A stretch of DNA of 64,000 nt, taken from Microthyrium microscopicum (taxonomy: Eukaryota > Ascomycota > Dothideomycetes > Microthyriales > Microthyriaceae). The first letter of the stretch is position 1. Each line of letters opens with the position of its first letter. The stretch covers positions 1,254,538 through 1,318,537 of the forward strand of contig MU004235.1 of NCBI GenBank assembly GCA_010405405.1. Direction: 5' to 3'. Shown one piece after another: positions 12,034 through 24,392 of this stretch. The position numbers and the translations under genes were made by a program. The notes under the pieces are model-generated. The model ran no database searches. It saw only the letters and a list, made by a program, of their open reading frames with translations, and had not been told where the DNA came from.

Positions 12034-13669
12034 ATGGGTATCTTCTATCCAGCAGCTGTGGCAGCTGTAGTGCTGGGCACCGTATACTCCATCTGGACGG
12101 TCATATATCGTTTATACTTTGATCCTTTGGCGAAATATCCCGGTCCTCTTCTAAACCGAATCTCTCCTATTCCTTCTATCATATCTTTGCTCAAAGGCCG
12201 CATTGCTTTAGATGTCAAACGCTGGCATGATCAATATGGCCCAGTGATCCGAGTCACTCCTACCGAGCTGTCATTCAATAGCGTAGCAGCATGGGAAGAC
12301 ATTTATGGTCATAGGCAAGGCCTCAAGAACATGCACAAAGGTACGAAGATTTCCAGTGTCTTCTTGAATTTGAGAGCCAGAGAACCAGTTGCTAATTAAA
12401 AGAATCTAGACCCTGTTCACGTTGGATCGGTTGCGCCTCTTGCCGGAGTATCGACGTTGACAATGGCGAATGATGATGATCATGCACGACAAAGACGTGC
12501 TTTGGCATATGCTTTCTCGAATAAAGCGTTGCTAGAACAAGAGCACATTGTCCAGGGATATGTTGACTTGTTGCTCGAAAAGATGACAGCTAAGCAAACT
12601 GCTGGCGTAGACGTGAACCTTGTGGATTACCTCAACTATACGACTTTCGATATTATCGGCGACCTTGCATTCGGTGAGCCATTTGGCTGCCTCTCAGCTG
12701 AGATGTTTCATGATTGGGTCTCTCTTGTTTTCGAAACCATCAAAGTTGGCGCACTGGAACAAGCAACAAGACGTCTGGCAACAGCCGGAGGATCGTTTCA
12801 GACATTTTTGGTAAACCGAATCCCACAGTACATGAGAGACTTGCGAGTGAGCCACTTGACTCGAAGCCGAGAAAAGGTTCTGAAGAGACTAGCACAAAAG
12901 GATCTTGAGCATCGCGACTTTATCTGGTACATCTTGCAACAACAAAAAAGACATGATCTCAAGCAAGACGAGATCATTGTCAATGGTGCTCTTTTCATCG
13001 TTGCAGGTAGCGAAACCACGGCCAACCTACTTTCTGGACTCTTTGCTAGACTCATCTGGAACCCTGACAAGTACGCGAAATTAGTCGAGGAACTCCGCTC
13101 CAACATCAAAGATCCAGCGGACCTGGTTAGCGAGAAACTCAAAGAACTTCCGTACATGAATGCTTGTATCGAGGAGGGATTGAGAATTCACCCACCTGTA
13201 CCAGTCGGTCTACTGCGAACTGTTCCCAAAGGAGGTGCCTATATTGATGGAAATTTTGTTGTTGAAGGCACTTCAGTCGCTGTGAACTCATGGGCGGCTT
13301 GCCACAATCCTGTCAACTTCAAAGACTGCGACAGCTTCATACCGGAGCGCTGGATTGATGAGAAATATGCCAGTGATCAAAAGAAGGCCATGCAGCCATT
13401 CAGTCTAGGTCCAAGAGGTTGCATTGGACGCCATCTTAGCTACATGGAGATGAGAGTCATTCTCGGACGCCTTCTATGGAACTTTGACATTGTCAGCACT
13501 GATGGAGCCTGGAAGTGGAACCCGGAAGGAGAGTTGAAGCATATGCGGGCTTTCAACACCTGGGAAAAGCCGGAGTTGATGATCAAACTGTAAGTCATCC
13601 TTTGTGGATCGGATGTTTGAAGCGAAACTAACACATGTCTCTAGTGTGCCAGTTGTTCACAATAAGTGA
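12034..13669 (+). CDS. Cytochrome P450 monooxygenase
   Basis: Three exons 12034-12340, 12410-13589, 13645-13669; 503 residues. An N-terminal membrane anchor (about 1-25) is followed by the proline hinge KYPGP. I-helix AGSETT, K-helix EEGLR (ExxR), heme loop FSLGPRGCIGR with the Cys ligand. The N-terminal pattern YFDPLAKYPGP is typical of fungal CYP65-like (isotrichodermin-hydroxylase-like) P450s. ER-anchored hydroxylase needing a P450 reductase. The tiny last exon adds only eight codons and its splice is well formed. Between SDR and ALDH, all on the plus strand. Confidence 0.92.
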
Positions 13670-14266
13670 GAAACGAGAAATGAATACTGTGATGGTAAAC
13701 ATGCCATATTGAATTCCTGAGGTCTTCATCGCATGTGCTAGAGAAGGCTGACACTGAGGATCTGATAGCTACCTAATTCTAAATTACGTGCTTGGCCTCT
13801 AAGCTACCTATGTAGAATAACATCTTCTTAACAGATTAAATAATCAACTATATCAATATCAAATCAACGGCAGTAAAATTAACAGTGGTTCTATCTTGAG
13901 AGTACCCGGATATAACGCGGAGAAGATAAATGTTATACAAGTCAGTCACAGCTACCACAGCCTTGCGGCATGATTCAATCATGAGAATCGTCTGGAACAT
14001 CAAATCACCCACAAATTGAGGAAAACCACCCCGCTTTGCCTATGACACTATATGTGGACCTGCAGTGATGATCAGATGCTCTTCAACCCATGGGGAGAAG
14101 GAATCTGGAGTCAAGGCGGAAAAGTAGTCCCGTCTTGGACTCCAGCTATTGTCAAATAATAGGCTGCAGGTGAGTTGTATATGATTATTTTTGTGGTACA
14201 AAAGTGAGAAAAAATCAACACGACTGCTTAACTTTTACTATTTCAATTGTCAATCAATCTTTTATC
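13670..14266. promoter_or_regulatory. Promoter region of the aldehyde dehydrogenase
   Basis: 597 bp. Contains GAAGGAATCTGGA at 14097-14109, identical to a 13-mer in the ligase/SDR divergent promoter, 158 bp before the ALDH start. Nothing else recognised. Confidence 0.45.
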
Positions 14267-15841
14267 ATGGCGTTTCCATTCTCAAAGTCAAAGCTCCCAG
14301 AGCAGCTGTTCATCAATAACGAATATGTCAACGCCAAAGGCACAAAGAAGCTCACGCTCATAAACCCTCGAGATGGATCCCTAGTCTCGAAAAACTGCCC
14401 GATTGCAGACGAACAAGATGTAAACATTGCTGTTGCAGCTGCAGAGAAGGCACTACCCGCATGGAAGAAGATGGCCGATACAGAACGACGAAATATATTG
14501 GCCAAGTTTGCAGATCTGATAGAGAAGCATTCGGAAGAGCTATCTGAGCTCACACGAATCACACTTGGAGCTCCATATGGGGCTTTTGGAAAGTTTGAGG
14601 TCGGATTATGCGCAGAGGTTGGTCGATTCGTGAGAAATTGGGACATTTGAGTACTGATAACCGCTTTAGGCTTTTCGGTATTACTCTGGTTGGATCGGAA
14701 AGCTTGGTGGTGAATCATGGCCCGCACAAGATGGATTCATGAAGATTGTCCGGGTTGAACCTTTGGGTGTGACTGCTGGAATTGCTCCATGGAACGGTCC
14801 AGTTGGAACAGTGGGTCTAAAAGCTGCACCATCACTAGCAGCTGGCAACTGTTTCATTCTGAAGCCTTCAGAGAAAACACCATATGGCTCCCTCGCCCTT
14901 GGACATCTTGCCAAAGAGGCAGGTCTCCCGCCAGGCGTATTTCAAGTTCTCAGTGGAGATGGACCGACCACGGGGGCGCTTCTTGCTAGTCACATGAGAA
15001 TCCGTAAGATCAGTTTCACCGGAAGTATACCTACTGGCAAGAAAATCCAAGAAATGGCAGCCAAGAGTAACCTCAAGAGAGTCACACTGGAACTCGGAGG
15101 AAAATCTCCAGCTGTCATCTTTGACGATGCCAATCTCGAAAATGCAGTCTCCTGGACTGCCAACAATATCACCGCAAACACTGGACAAGTGTGCTTCGCC
15201 GCTAGCCGAGTCTACGTACAGGAAGGGATCTACGATAAGTTCATTGCAGGCTACAAACAAGCCATGGAAGACAAGAGAAATGCAGTGGGCGACCCGGAAA
15301 AAAAGGAGACTACCATTGGTCCACTGGTTGATGAAGCCCAGTTCAAGCGCGTGTCTGGCTTCATTGAACGAGGTCAAAAAGGTCAGGGCAAGCTACTAGT
15401 GGGCGGGCAAAGAATTGGAGATACTGTAAGTCGACCTCGCAGTGCTGTGATAAATTCGAAAGGTGCTAATCAAGTTAGGGATTCTTCATTGAGCCAACCG
15501 TTTTCGTCGACGTCGAGGAGAACTCTGAAATCCACAACGAAGAAATTTTCGGGCCAGTCTCTGTGGTTAGGAAGTTTAAAACAGAAGAGGAGGTTATGAA
15601 GATATCTAATGATGTCGAATTTGGCCTGATGGCGGGCGTCTTCTCTCAGGATATCAACAAGGCATTGAGAGTTGCAGCTGAATTCGAGGCTGGTATGGTG
15701 GGTGTCAACTGCATCTCAGCCATGTTCTTGGGACAGCCATTTGGAGGGTACAAGCAATCTGGACTTGGAAGAGAGGGAGGAAAGGAAGGCATGCTCGCCT
15801 GGATGGACCACAAGACCGTGTTCATCAACACCACATACTAA
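14267..15841 (+). CDS. Aldehyde dehydrogenase (NAD(P)-dependent)
   Basis: Three exons 14267-14617, 14670-15425, 15479-15841, all phase 0; 489 residues, standard for the ALDH superfamily. Visible: APWNGPV, KPSEKTP, FTGSIPTGK nucleotide-binding stretch, catalytic Glu in LELGGK, catalytic Cys in GQVCFAASR, EEIFGPV, and the C-terminal GGYKQSGLGREGG. Oxidises an aldehyde to the acid. An in-frame Met lies upstream at 14204 but the next Met (14267, MAFPFSK) gives the normal N-terminus. In cluster A it would supply the acid for the acyl-CoA ligase. Confidence 0.93.
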
Positions 15842-15939
15842 GCGTAATAATTCCAGTGCAGTTATCAGATACTTAGTCATAACTCAGATCTTTCATAAAT
15901 ATTGGCACAAGGGGACTAAGCTACTGTATGATCTAGGCC

Positions 15940-16689
15940 TCAGAAGAATGCTTTCTTCTCGCCAAACGACTTCAAATTCTTATATTCGGCCGCCACTCCA
16001 GTGTCTTTCAAAGAAGAAATGTCAACCTCCTTGTTGAACTCCATAACCACAAGAAATTTGGGAGGCGCTTTCAGCCCTCCCTCACCTGGGGCTAGTCTAT
16101 TCTGTCTGGAAAAATAGTTCTTGTACAAGCTCACCCTAATAGCTTCTTCCTGCAAAGGAAGCTTCTTGATAATTGATTCTGCCTTGCTTGCGTCGTCTCC
16201 CTCCACATCAAAGCAAAGAGTGACTACATGGCTGGGTACGGCTGTGCACATTTAGACTCAAGATCTGGACAACATACAATCGCACTAACCTGCGCGTTTC
16301 GCTTCTCCTTTCAAGTGTTGGACATTGGAGTAGTAGCGAGTATCAAAGTCTGCGAAATTGAAAATGGGCCCGCCGTCAGGTAGAAGGTTGTCATTGACAG
16401 GGATAGATCTGAATGCATCGGAGGTCAAAAACGACATGTCTTCCATAGGATATAGAGCTAAATAAGGACGTTCAACCTTTCCTGGAGTGACTGTCTCATA
16501 GCGAAAGGCTGATTTGATTCCTTGAGGTTTGGTGGCGAAGATATCGGCGATATGTACGTCCTCATACCATTGAGCAAACAACGCTGGTGGCATGGATTTG
16601 GCATCCGTGATTTTGGAGTTCACGTAGAGAATTCCTGGCCCAGAAGTGGAGGCAATGTTGTAGTTCGGAAATTCAGCTGAGCCAACCAT
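15940..16689 (-). CDS. EthD-like dimeric alpha/beta-barrel protein
   Basis: Two exons 16689-16290 and 16241-15940 with a 48-bp GT-AG intron; 233 residues. The protein has two ferredoxin-like halves: the first holds FAQWYEDVHIADIF, the pattern of EthD/antibiotic-monooxygenase-like barrels. No signal peptide. Such proteins often sit in fungal catabolic or secondary-metabolite clusters, but their chemistry is mostly unknown. Convergent with the ALDH (98 bp between stops) and divergent from the PRISE-type reductase. Fold assignment is by pattern only. Confidence 0.65.
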
Positions 16690-17277
16690 GATGAGGATTT
16701 GATGAAGAACTTGAAGATGGCAGTTGAAAGGATAACACAGATCTTGGAAATTGAAAGTGGTTGATCAATGAATTTGATGACTTTCGCTGTAAGTTTGTAA
16801 TGCAAGGCTTTTGTACTCCTGAATTGAAATTCCAGTATTACTTGACATATGTTCCTTCATGTCATGGGAAGCAACTAGGTTTATTGACCAAAGTAGCCGT
16901 TACCCGTCCCGGCCAAACACGTTGAATTTCTCCAGTTGCTTGTTCCTCGTACCCCAGATTATTGGATAGGTCTTTTACTATTAAACTCGGTAGCTTCAAG
17001 CCGATGTTGGAAAGGGTTTACAAGATGGAAACCTTACCCGGTCCAGGTATGGGCCACTTTTCCGCCTCTTGGCCAACCACCACTAAACACAACATGTGAA
17101 ACTAAATCAACATTTATGATGAGATCAATACTTGATACATACAACTAACTAGATACTGCCGCGTTATCCGTTTTTTTCGGCCATACTTGAGTCAAATATC
17201 GCTGTAACACCAAATTTGTCGACACATCCTATGAAGATCAATCACAAAAATCAAAACCGAAAACCAGAACCTGAAAA
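16690..17277. promoter_or_regulatory. Divergent promoter of EthD-like and PRISE-type genes
   Basis: 588 bp between opposite start codons. I see no repeated motif shared with the other cluster promoters. Confidence 0.4.
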
Positions 17278-18521
17278 ATGAGTTCAGCTCCGAAAGTCGC
17301 TTTGGTGTTTGGTGCCAGTGGGGTAACAGGATGGAGTTTTGTCAATGAGATATTGAATGACTACCCCAAAAAGGGCATCTGGGGAAAGGTATATGCGCTT
17401 ACAAACAGACCCTTGAAAGAAGAGACCACCATTTGGCCCAAAGATGACAGGCTTGAAATCGTGTCTGGGATTGATCTTCTCAAAGGCAGCCAAGAAGACT
17501 TGGAGAAAGAGCTTAAGAGTAAAATCAAGGATATATCAAAAGTCACACACGTCTATTATCTTGGTAAGCTCACCAGCGAAATTTTAAAGAAAAGAAAGAA
17601 GCTAAATGTTTCGCAGCTTACAAGGCAAACCCTCATGACCTCAAGGCAGAATTAGACGATGCCGTCGCCATGTGGAGTCGCTCAACTATTGCCATGGACC
17701 ATATTAGCCCCAGTCTCGAATTCGTTATCCTCCAAACCGGCGCCAAAATGTATGGCTGCCATCTTCTCGAGAACCATCCCACTGACTACATCCACCCACC
17801 ACTTCACGAGAATCTCCCGCGACTCAAACAGCCTTATCACGATCAACTCTTCTACCACCCACAGCTGGACTGGGCTCACGATTACGCCAAAGGCAAGGCG
17901 TGGAAATGGTGCGACACACGCCCCGACATTATCATCGGCTTCCACCCGACGCCCAATTTTTACAGTCTCGGGCAAGTCCTCGGCATCTACATGACGCTCT
18001 TCCGAGCTGTTGAAGGCGCTGGCGCAGAGTGCCCATGGCCCGGCACTAAACAAAGTTGGGTAGCAAAGAGCCACGACTCTAGCAGTGATATGATTGCGCG
18101 TCAGACACTACATCTGTCACTGACAATTGATGACAAGTACAACGGCACAGGATTCAATGTTGGAGATGCAAAGCAATGGTATACATGGGAAACCAAGTGG
18201 CCGGCAATCTGCAAGTATTTCGGACTCAAGGGCGTCGGACCGGAAAGCGGGAAGGAGGGCACGGAGGTGAGAGCGTATATCAAGGAACATTTGGCGGAGT
18301 GGAAGAAGATAGAGAAGGAGCATGGCCTACAATCTGGGTTTGCGGACAGCGAGATGGTGATCCCTGGGTTTGAGTTCTTTTTGATCACGCAGTTCGATTT
18401 CGATCGTCAGTATGATATGACCAAGATGTATGATGTTGCTGGGTTCAAGGAGGAGCGAACTCCAGCGCAGACTTGGGGTGGAGTTTTCGACAGGATGAGA
18501 AAGGCAAAGATCATTCCATGA
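17278..18521 (+). CDS. PRISE-type reductase (iridoid synthase/progesterone 5-beta-reductase-like SDR), copy 1
   Basis: Two exons 17278-17563 and 17617-18521; 396 residues. N-terminal Rossmann motif GASGVTGW, then NRP in the Arg-cofactor region, FVILQTGAKMYG with the family's catalytic-region Tyr, and RPDIIIGFHP. Known members use NADPH for 1,4-reduction of enones or enals. A second, diverged copy with the same landmarks lies at 49807-51239. Ends cluster A on the right. The enone-reductase role is by family; the actual substrate is unknown. Confidence 0.88.
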
Positions 18522-19849
18522 GACTGATCTTGAATTTGGCATTGTCGTCCGATGGATAGATATTGAATCCATCCCCTATAGATTCAAGCTAATCAGTAAA
18601 AGAGATCCAAAATCTATTTTGATGTTGAGCTTGTGAGCCCATCACATCGCTATTACATCAAGTCAGTGTACCACATCTACTAGAACGATAAATGAGTACC
18701 TTCCTCTTGAGCAGACGAACCGGATGAACATCAACCAATTCATCAAGCCCAGCAACTCTAGCAGATTTCTCAACCATTGTCAAAAAAATAAGGCCAGACT
18801 TCTAGAAGCACCATCGTCATCACAGAAATTTTTCTTCCACGTGGACGTGGTACCATGAACCTGAAATGCCACGATCTCCAGAAAAACGTGGCACCAATTC
18901 CAGAACACGTTATTATCTCCATGCACGCTCTCACCACGCCACAGGCTTGCTAGCATCAAATGCGGCACCAAAGTCAGTTCTTCACGCAAAAGCATCAGCC
19001 CAAAAAAAAAATGAAATCTCCCTCAACCGTCTGCACAATGCAGTCACACTCCCATTTTTCCATGGAAGTATGCAGAGAACATGTATGGAAACATGCACCG
19101 AACACGCGTAGAAGCAACGCCGCATTTGGCAGGTGCCGTTATTCTGTGCCTCCAAAAAAGGGGTGGAGGTAAAGAGGGACATATCCGATGCTGTTAGGCT
19201 GCATATTAAAGCACATTATCCGATTTACTTCACTTCCCTTCGGTGCCCTGCAATTCCCTGCGGCAAAGGGGACCGGTCAGTAATATGTGCCGTGCAGAGG
19301 GGAGATGGTGTGGGTGAGGTGCAGTAAATATGCTGTCGGGCGCAGCTGCTCCTGCATAGAGGGAAATGTACTCTGCGAAAGGCATTGGCTGTGGGCTCAG
19401 GGGAAACATTGAGAATGCTGGGGCTGTGTGCATTGGGTTTTCTTATTTTGTGTGAGTGCATAAACGAAATGACCACAAGGCTGGGAAAAGTTGGAGACAA
19501 TGGAGAATTGATCAGAGAATATATGGAAATAAAATTTAACATTGTTTACAGTGGTAGTAATGTCAAGTATGGACTTGGTGAAATTGATTTTGATGAAGAA
19601 TAGAGTACAGTAAAAGTTATCGCAAACATATTTCCCGGCGCCGGAGTCCCCTTCTAGTTATAGTATTCATACATGTGCGTCATGAGTGTTCGTAAAAGGA
19701 GTGATTACGTTAATAACGCTGTCCCAAATTATACATCATTTATGTTTTGCAACATATCAGAATCCGTTTACCGTGCGAGATTGGAAGCAAGATAGACACA
19801 AGGAAAAGGATTAGGTGCGTTTGGCGTATAAGCGAAAGGCCAAGCGTTA
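18522..19849. other. Intergenic region
   Basis: 1.3 kb between the PRISE gene and the stop of the Myb-like gene. Open frames at 18866-19111, 19225-19542 and 19385-19603 lack domains or splice partners. No gene supported. Confidence 0.5.
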
Positions 19850-21157
19850 TTAGGCATTACCAAAGGGATAATAACCCTGGGCTGGTCCATCGACTGGACT
19901 GGAAGTGTAAGAAGTTGAAAATGTTGGTGTTCGTGTGATATGTTGGGTGATGATGTGCTCAGAGCCATAAGCAATGTCTTGCCACTTCCTCTCGCATTGT
20001 TTGGCAGACCATTTCTCGGCTGCACCGAAGCTGGCCATCTGGGATTGTTGTTAGTCATGGGCTCAGATTTGTGGTTATCTATTTACATACCTTGTTGGCA
20101 ATGATCTCGAACTTCTGAGAGACCCAGTAATCATGAGCCAAGCGAAGAGCGGAGACGTCGACATCGGTCCAGGTCCGCATGCGCTCACGTAGACGCTTGA
20201 GACGCATCTGAAGAGCAGGGATATGGAAGTACTTGTTCATGTCTGACTTGAAGCGATCTTGGATGTCCTTCCAGGTCAGCTTTTCGTCATCCTTGAGTCG
20301 AAGAAGAAGTTCGTCCTCCATGTTGAGTTCGGAGCCTGTAGTGGGAGATGGCGTGACTGAGCGCTTCCTTTTCGATGCTGGTGAGATGTCTGTATCTTCA
20401 TCGATGCTAAGTGGTCGCTTGGCACCAGCTGCTGCTTGAAGTTGGCGAAGACCTGCCGGATTGGGTGCAATAGGAGTCCACTGTCGCCGAGCTGGCGGAG
20501 GAGCAATTGGCGTTTGAGTCTCGGAGATAGATGAGATGGAGTGTTGATGGCGAGGTCGCGGTGATGAAGCGGGTGTGAGCTGGGGTGCTGTCACTTGGAT
20601 ACCTAGGCCCTGAGTAGGCTTGGGCTGAGGCTCGTGATGGTGGTTTGCAGATGGCCATGAAGTTGAGACGCCTGGTCCAAATGTACTTGGACTACTTCGA
20701 GGTCGAGATGGAGGTAGTTCGACCTCAGTCTCTAGGTGGCTGAGATGAGGATGTGGTCGCAGAACAGGGAAATCAAATGGTGGATGCAAGGAAATAGGAG
20801 TCAGTGAATCATGGAAGTCAGATGATGGTTCCGAGACGGGAGTAAGATGAGCGATATTAGGAAATAGTGAAGAAGTTCCTGGCATAGGTGAAGTCACAGA
20901 ACTTGTCGTATAAAAGTGGTGAAAGTCGATGTCGTAGGTACCCATTTCTTGTAAGAACTGATGACAGTGATATTAGAGACGAACGAATGAAAGCGAAGTC
21001 TTGTACTTACATTGCTGACTGGAAGAGTCAGGGCTGGACCAAATAATTGTTCGTTAAAGGGACTGCAGGTAACAGCGGCGAAGCTTGTTGGTATGTATGC
21101 CTCCTCCTGGTACGGAGAGCAGGTGGTTGGTGCAGACATATCGTGTGCGGCGATCAA
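19850..21157 (-). CDS. Myb/SANT-like DNA-binding protein
   Basis: Three exons 21157-21011, 20957-20091, 20038-19850; 400 residues (394 if the inner Met at 21139 is used). Both introns are GT-AG and phase 0. The first 220 residues are Pro/Ser-rich and disordered. A basic stretch SKRKRS may be a nuclear signal. The last 140 residues hold a helical region with DDEKLTWKDIQDRF, RLKRLRERMRTW and finally EKWSAKQCERKWQDI, the tryptophan spacing of two Myb/SANT-like repeats, the second split by the last intron. Probably a nuclear regulator. It flanks cluster A, but nothing ties it to that pathway. Confidence 0.75.
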
Positions 21158-24100
21158 AAAAATACTTGTAGGAAGCTGTTGTACTCGGGTCTGTTGGTGT
21201 TGGTGCTATGGAAAAATCGATGCGAACTGATGACAATGCTGTTGGTTGGCCAATATAAAAGTGAGGGTTGTTGGACAGAACTGTAGTACTTGTTACTTGT
21301 TAAGCGAAAGAGGGTTTGATTGAATGACCAGATTCAACAACGATAGTGTATGTAGAGCGAATGTTATTTCAAAGAACCAAAACAGTAACTGAAGCCAAAT
21401 CTATCCAGAGACGTGTCTGAAGGGCAGCCCAGGCTTAACTTATGAAGTATTCTCCGACGCTCTCTCGGAGTCTGGCTGATTGTGACATTGTGCATACAAG
21501 GCTTCCCATCCACCAACGGGAATGAAAGCCAGGTCTTGCAGTACCAACTTATTTTTGGGCGTCGAGTCCAATCAGTCTGGGATCCATCTCGTGCTAAGCC
21601 GCCTGCTGCAGAGGCAAAGATGGTTGCAGCAAAAGATCCAGTCTGCAGAAGGGCGGTGTTTTCATTGACCCCCTGTCATTGTCTAACCACGATCATATTA
21701 GCCGGGCGTCTGTTGATCCGTCTCCATGTTTCATTGGCTGTTTGCCGCGGTCTGTGCTACTTATTCCCTGCTCACCTATTCTTCTCTATTGTCGCTGCTT
21801 AAAGGTTCTTGTTGTCCAAACCAAACATTCGACCCATTATCATGCCTGGTCAGAGCAGCCTACTTTAGCCCATGAGGAGATCAGATCATGTCTCTCAGCA
21901 AACCATCATCATACAGCGTACACATTGTCTTCAATGGTTCTATAGCAGGACCTGCTTCTAAGCAATCTCCTCTAAAGCCTGACATGAAAAGCTCAGCTCG
22001 TTGGCAGCACCCTAGCAATTTACCAACTTCCTCACACACTCCTCCGCCCTCCCCGCGCGTAGTAGACGCGAACCATCATCAAGTGTTGTTTCATCTTTCT
22101 TGGAATATCAGTCGGGTTCTATCAAAGATCGTCTCGAATCTGCCTTTCCTCTTGGTGGTGCTGAACCATACCTTGATCTGGACTCTCAGGACTCCAGTCT
22201 GATGGAACCACCAACACATCGTGGCGACTAATTCTAAATCCAGCTAATTTGCCTGAAGTTGTGTGGATATCTGCTGTTAATGTGCCGCATTAAGAAGTAT
22301 TCGGCACTAATGTCATCCATCTTTGGTGCGGGAGCAGGATAGTTCCGATGTTAGACAGGCCAGGTCACTGGTTCGCCTCGTTGCGATCCGCGAAGAACCT
22401 AGAGTCGAGTATATCCCCATGAACTCTATGCATTATGCTCCCACGGCTCATGTCGTGCAACTCGGAATTTTCCACTTTCCGTTCTCTGAATAAGCTCTGA
22501 GCCTCCTATATCATCAAGATGACGACAAGGACCCATGTGGTCGAGAGGGAGACAAAAACGATCGCCCGACCACGCTTTCCAAAGAGCCACGATACTAGCC
22601 TCTTCCGCCCGGGAGAAGCTTCGATCGGATCTTCCAACGAAACATGTGTCTTGAATTCTGAAATGGGAAGCCCATGGCTCAAAAGAAATGCGGCGAAGAC
22701 AGATCATTGGTGGCCTAGAACGGGCCGCCCCGCACTTGCGTTGGCGCCACGAATTTCTCCTTCCGCGCTTCTGTGCCTCTCTCAATTGGGGTTTTTACGC
22801 AATCTTGATCTCAACGAGTTTGGGCTGAAAAGCGGCGGCCAGCGCGGTTGTTTCATTAGCCATAGGTCTTCTCCGATATTCTCAACACATGGGGAAATAA
22901 TGGTTCCCGACTACAAGAAACCTCATCAATCCAAGAAATTACAGGACTGAAAAGTGATCAAGACTCGGAGGGGTTTGCTCGATTGCGCGTGGTGCTAAAT
23001 TAAGAACGGCTTGCTGTTCTCGTGCAGCTTGTAGTCAGTAAGCGTGATAAAGTCTCAACGGTGACGGAGCAAAAAATCCCTCGACGTTTTCGGCCTAGAT
23101 AATTTCAAAGCATGATCGCTTTTTCTTGTCTTAGAGGCTGATGATTTCGTGCCTACTGCAATGCCTAGTCACTTAGTCGCATACTCTATAGCAACAAAGT
23201 AGACAAAGTAGAAGACATACCTTTAATCAGCCAACCAGAGTCTGGGTTGTAGTTGTTGACCACGCGAGAAAGCACAGGGCATCACTCAGCCGCAATTATG
23301 ATCTCCTGTTGGACAATTGCCCGGAAGATCGTGTTTCAAGTTCTGGTTCCTGGTACCAAAGCAATTCCTGATGGTGGGGAGCATTTAGAGGCAGTACGTT
23401 CAACCGCCTCTGCCGCAGTTCTTTGATCGAGGCGCCGAGGCATTATTGCTGAGGCGTGCACTTTTACAGGACATCAGATACTCGGATTTGTACTGAAAGC
23501 CACTGCGACTCAATGTACCCATCAATGCTGCACTTGGCTATCATGCCATCATGTAATTCTTGGCCGACTTCATGGATGATAGCAACTATTACCTTTCTAG
23601 ATAAGATGCAAGTAGCTCTTAACGACTCAGCCAGTACGAGCAGACTACAGTGATGTTCTTAAAAAAGAAATAGAATGGTTGTGTGCAGCAGGAAGTGTTT
23701 AGTGTGCAGGTAAAGAGAGGCTGTGTATATCGGAGGTCGGAGGACACACCTGAAGGGCCGCCAGGCTCCAGTGAACGTTGAGATTAGTATGAACGAGCTT
23801 AGTAATGATCTTGAAAGGCCATCCGGTCGACAAGATAACTGGCGGGCTCTCATCAAACTTGGTGGCTCCCATAACAAGCTCTGCTATCGAGCTTTATCAG
23901 GTACCATATCGTACACGCCGTCTAAATTCGCCTTTTATTGAATGTATTGCAATATTCAAGTCCTTTTAATTGATAGTTTTCGTGGGAGCCAGCGAAGCCG
24001 ATGGCAGCACGCCGTTCAATGTCCTTCTAAGTTCTGTTCTCCTGGAAAAGATCTTGATGGGATCTTGATGGGATGGCAACCCTACCTACTCCGTAGAGGC

Positions 24101-24392
24101 CAAAACCCTAAGGAGGATGCCAAGACCCTGTCAAGCTGTTGCGCTAGGGTGACGCGCCTTCCATCCAAAGCTGCAGAGGCCTTCCTCAGAGGTGCAGCTG
24201 CCTTCCTGAATCCTCAAACATGAAGCTATTGCCCTGATCAACATCGTGCTTGATCTGGTGTCACATCTTGAGCTATACACTCTCTACTATTCTCTACTAT
24301 CGCACCACATTACACGCTATATACGGCAACAGTTCAACAAAACGCTGCAACCTCGCATCGTTCCCCTGGCTTCAGCTCCGCTGGCTACCACC
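21158..24392. other. Long gene-free stretch
   Basis: 3.2 kb upstream of two divergent genes. Plus-strand frames at 21482-21802, 21888-22202, 22519-22950 and 23942-24223 were read; none shows a domain, signal peptide or joinable exon. A short direct repeat (GATCTTGATGG twice, about 24052-24073) and a 30-bp stretch shared with 59521-59556 are the only structures noticed. Confidence 0.5.

Noticed and set aside
14868-15377. Minus-strand frame of 169 residues
   Set aside because: Lies wholly inside aldehyde dehydrogenase exon 2 on the other strand; no domain.
17682-18074. Minus-strand frame of 130 residues
   Set aside because: Opposite strand of PRISE copy 1; composition follows that gene's codons.
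22426-22950. Pair of overlapping opposite frames of 119 and 143 residues
   Set aside because: No domain, no signal, no splice partner, and they overlap each other; treated as chance in a 3.2-kb gap.
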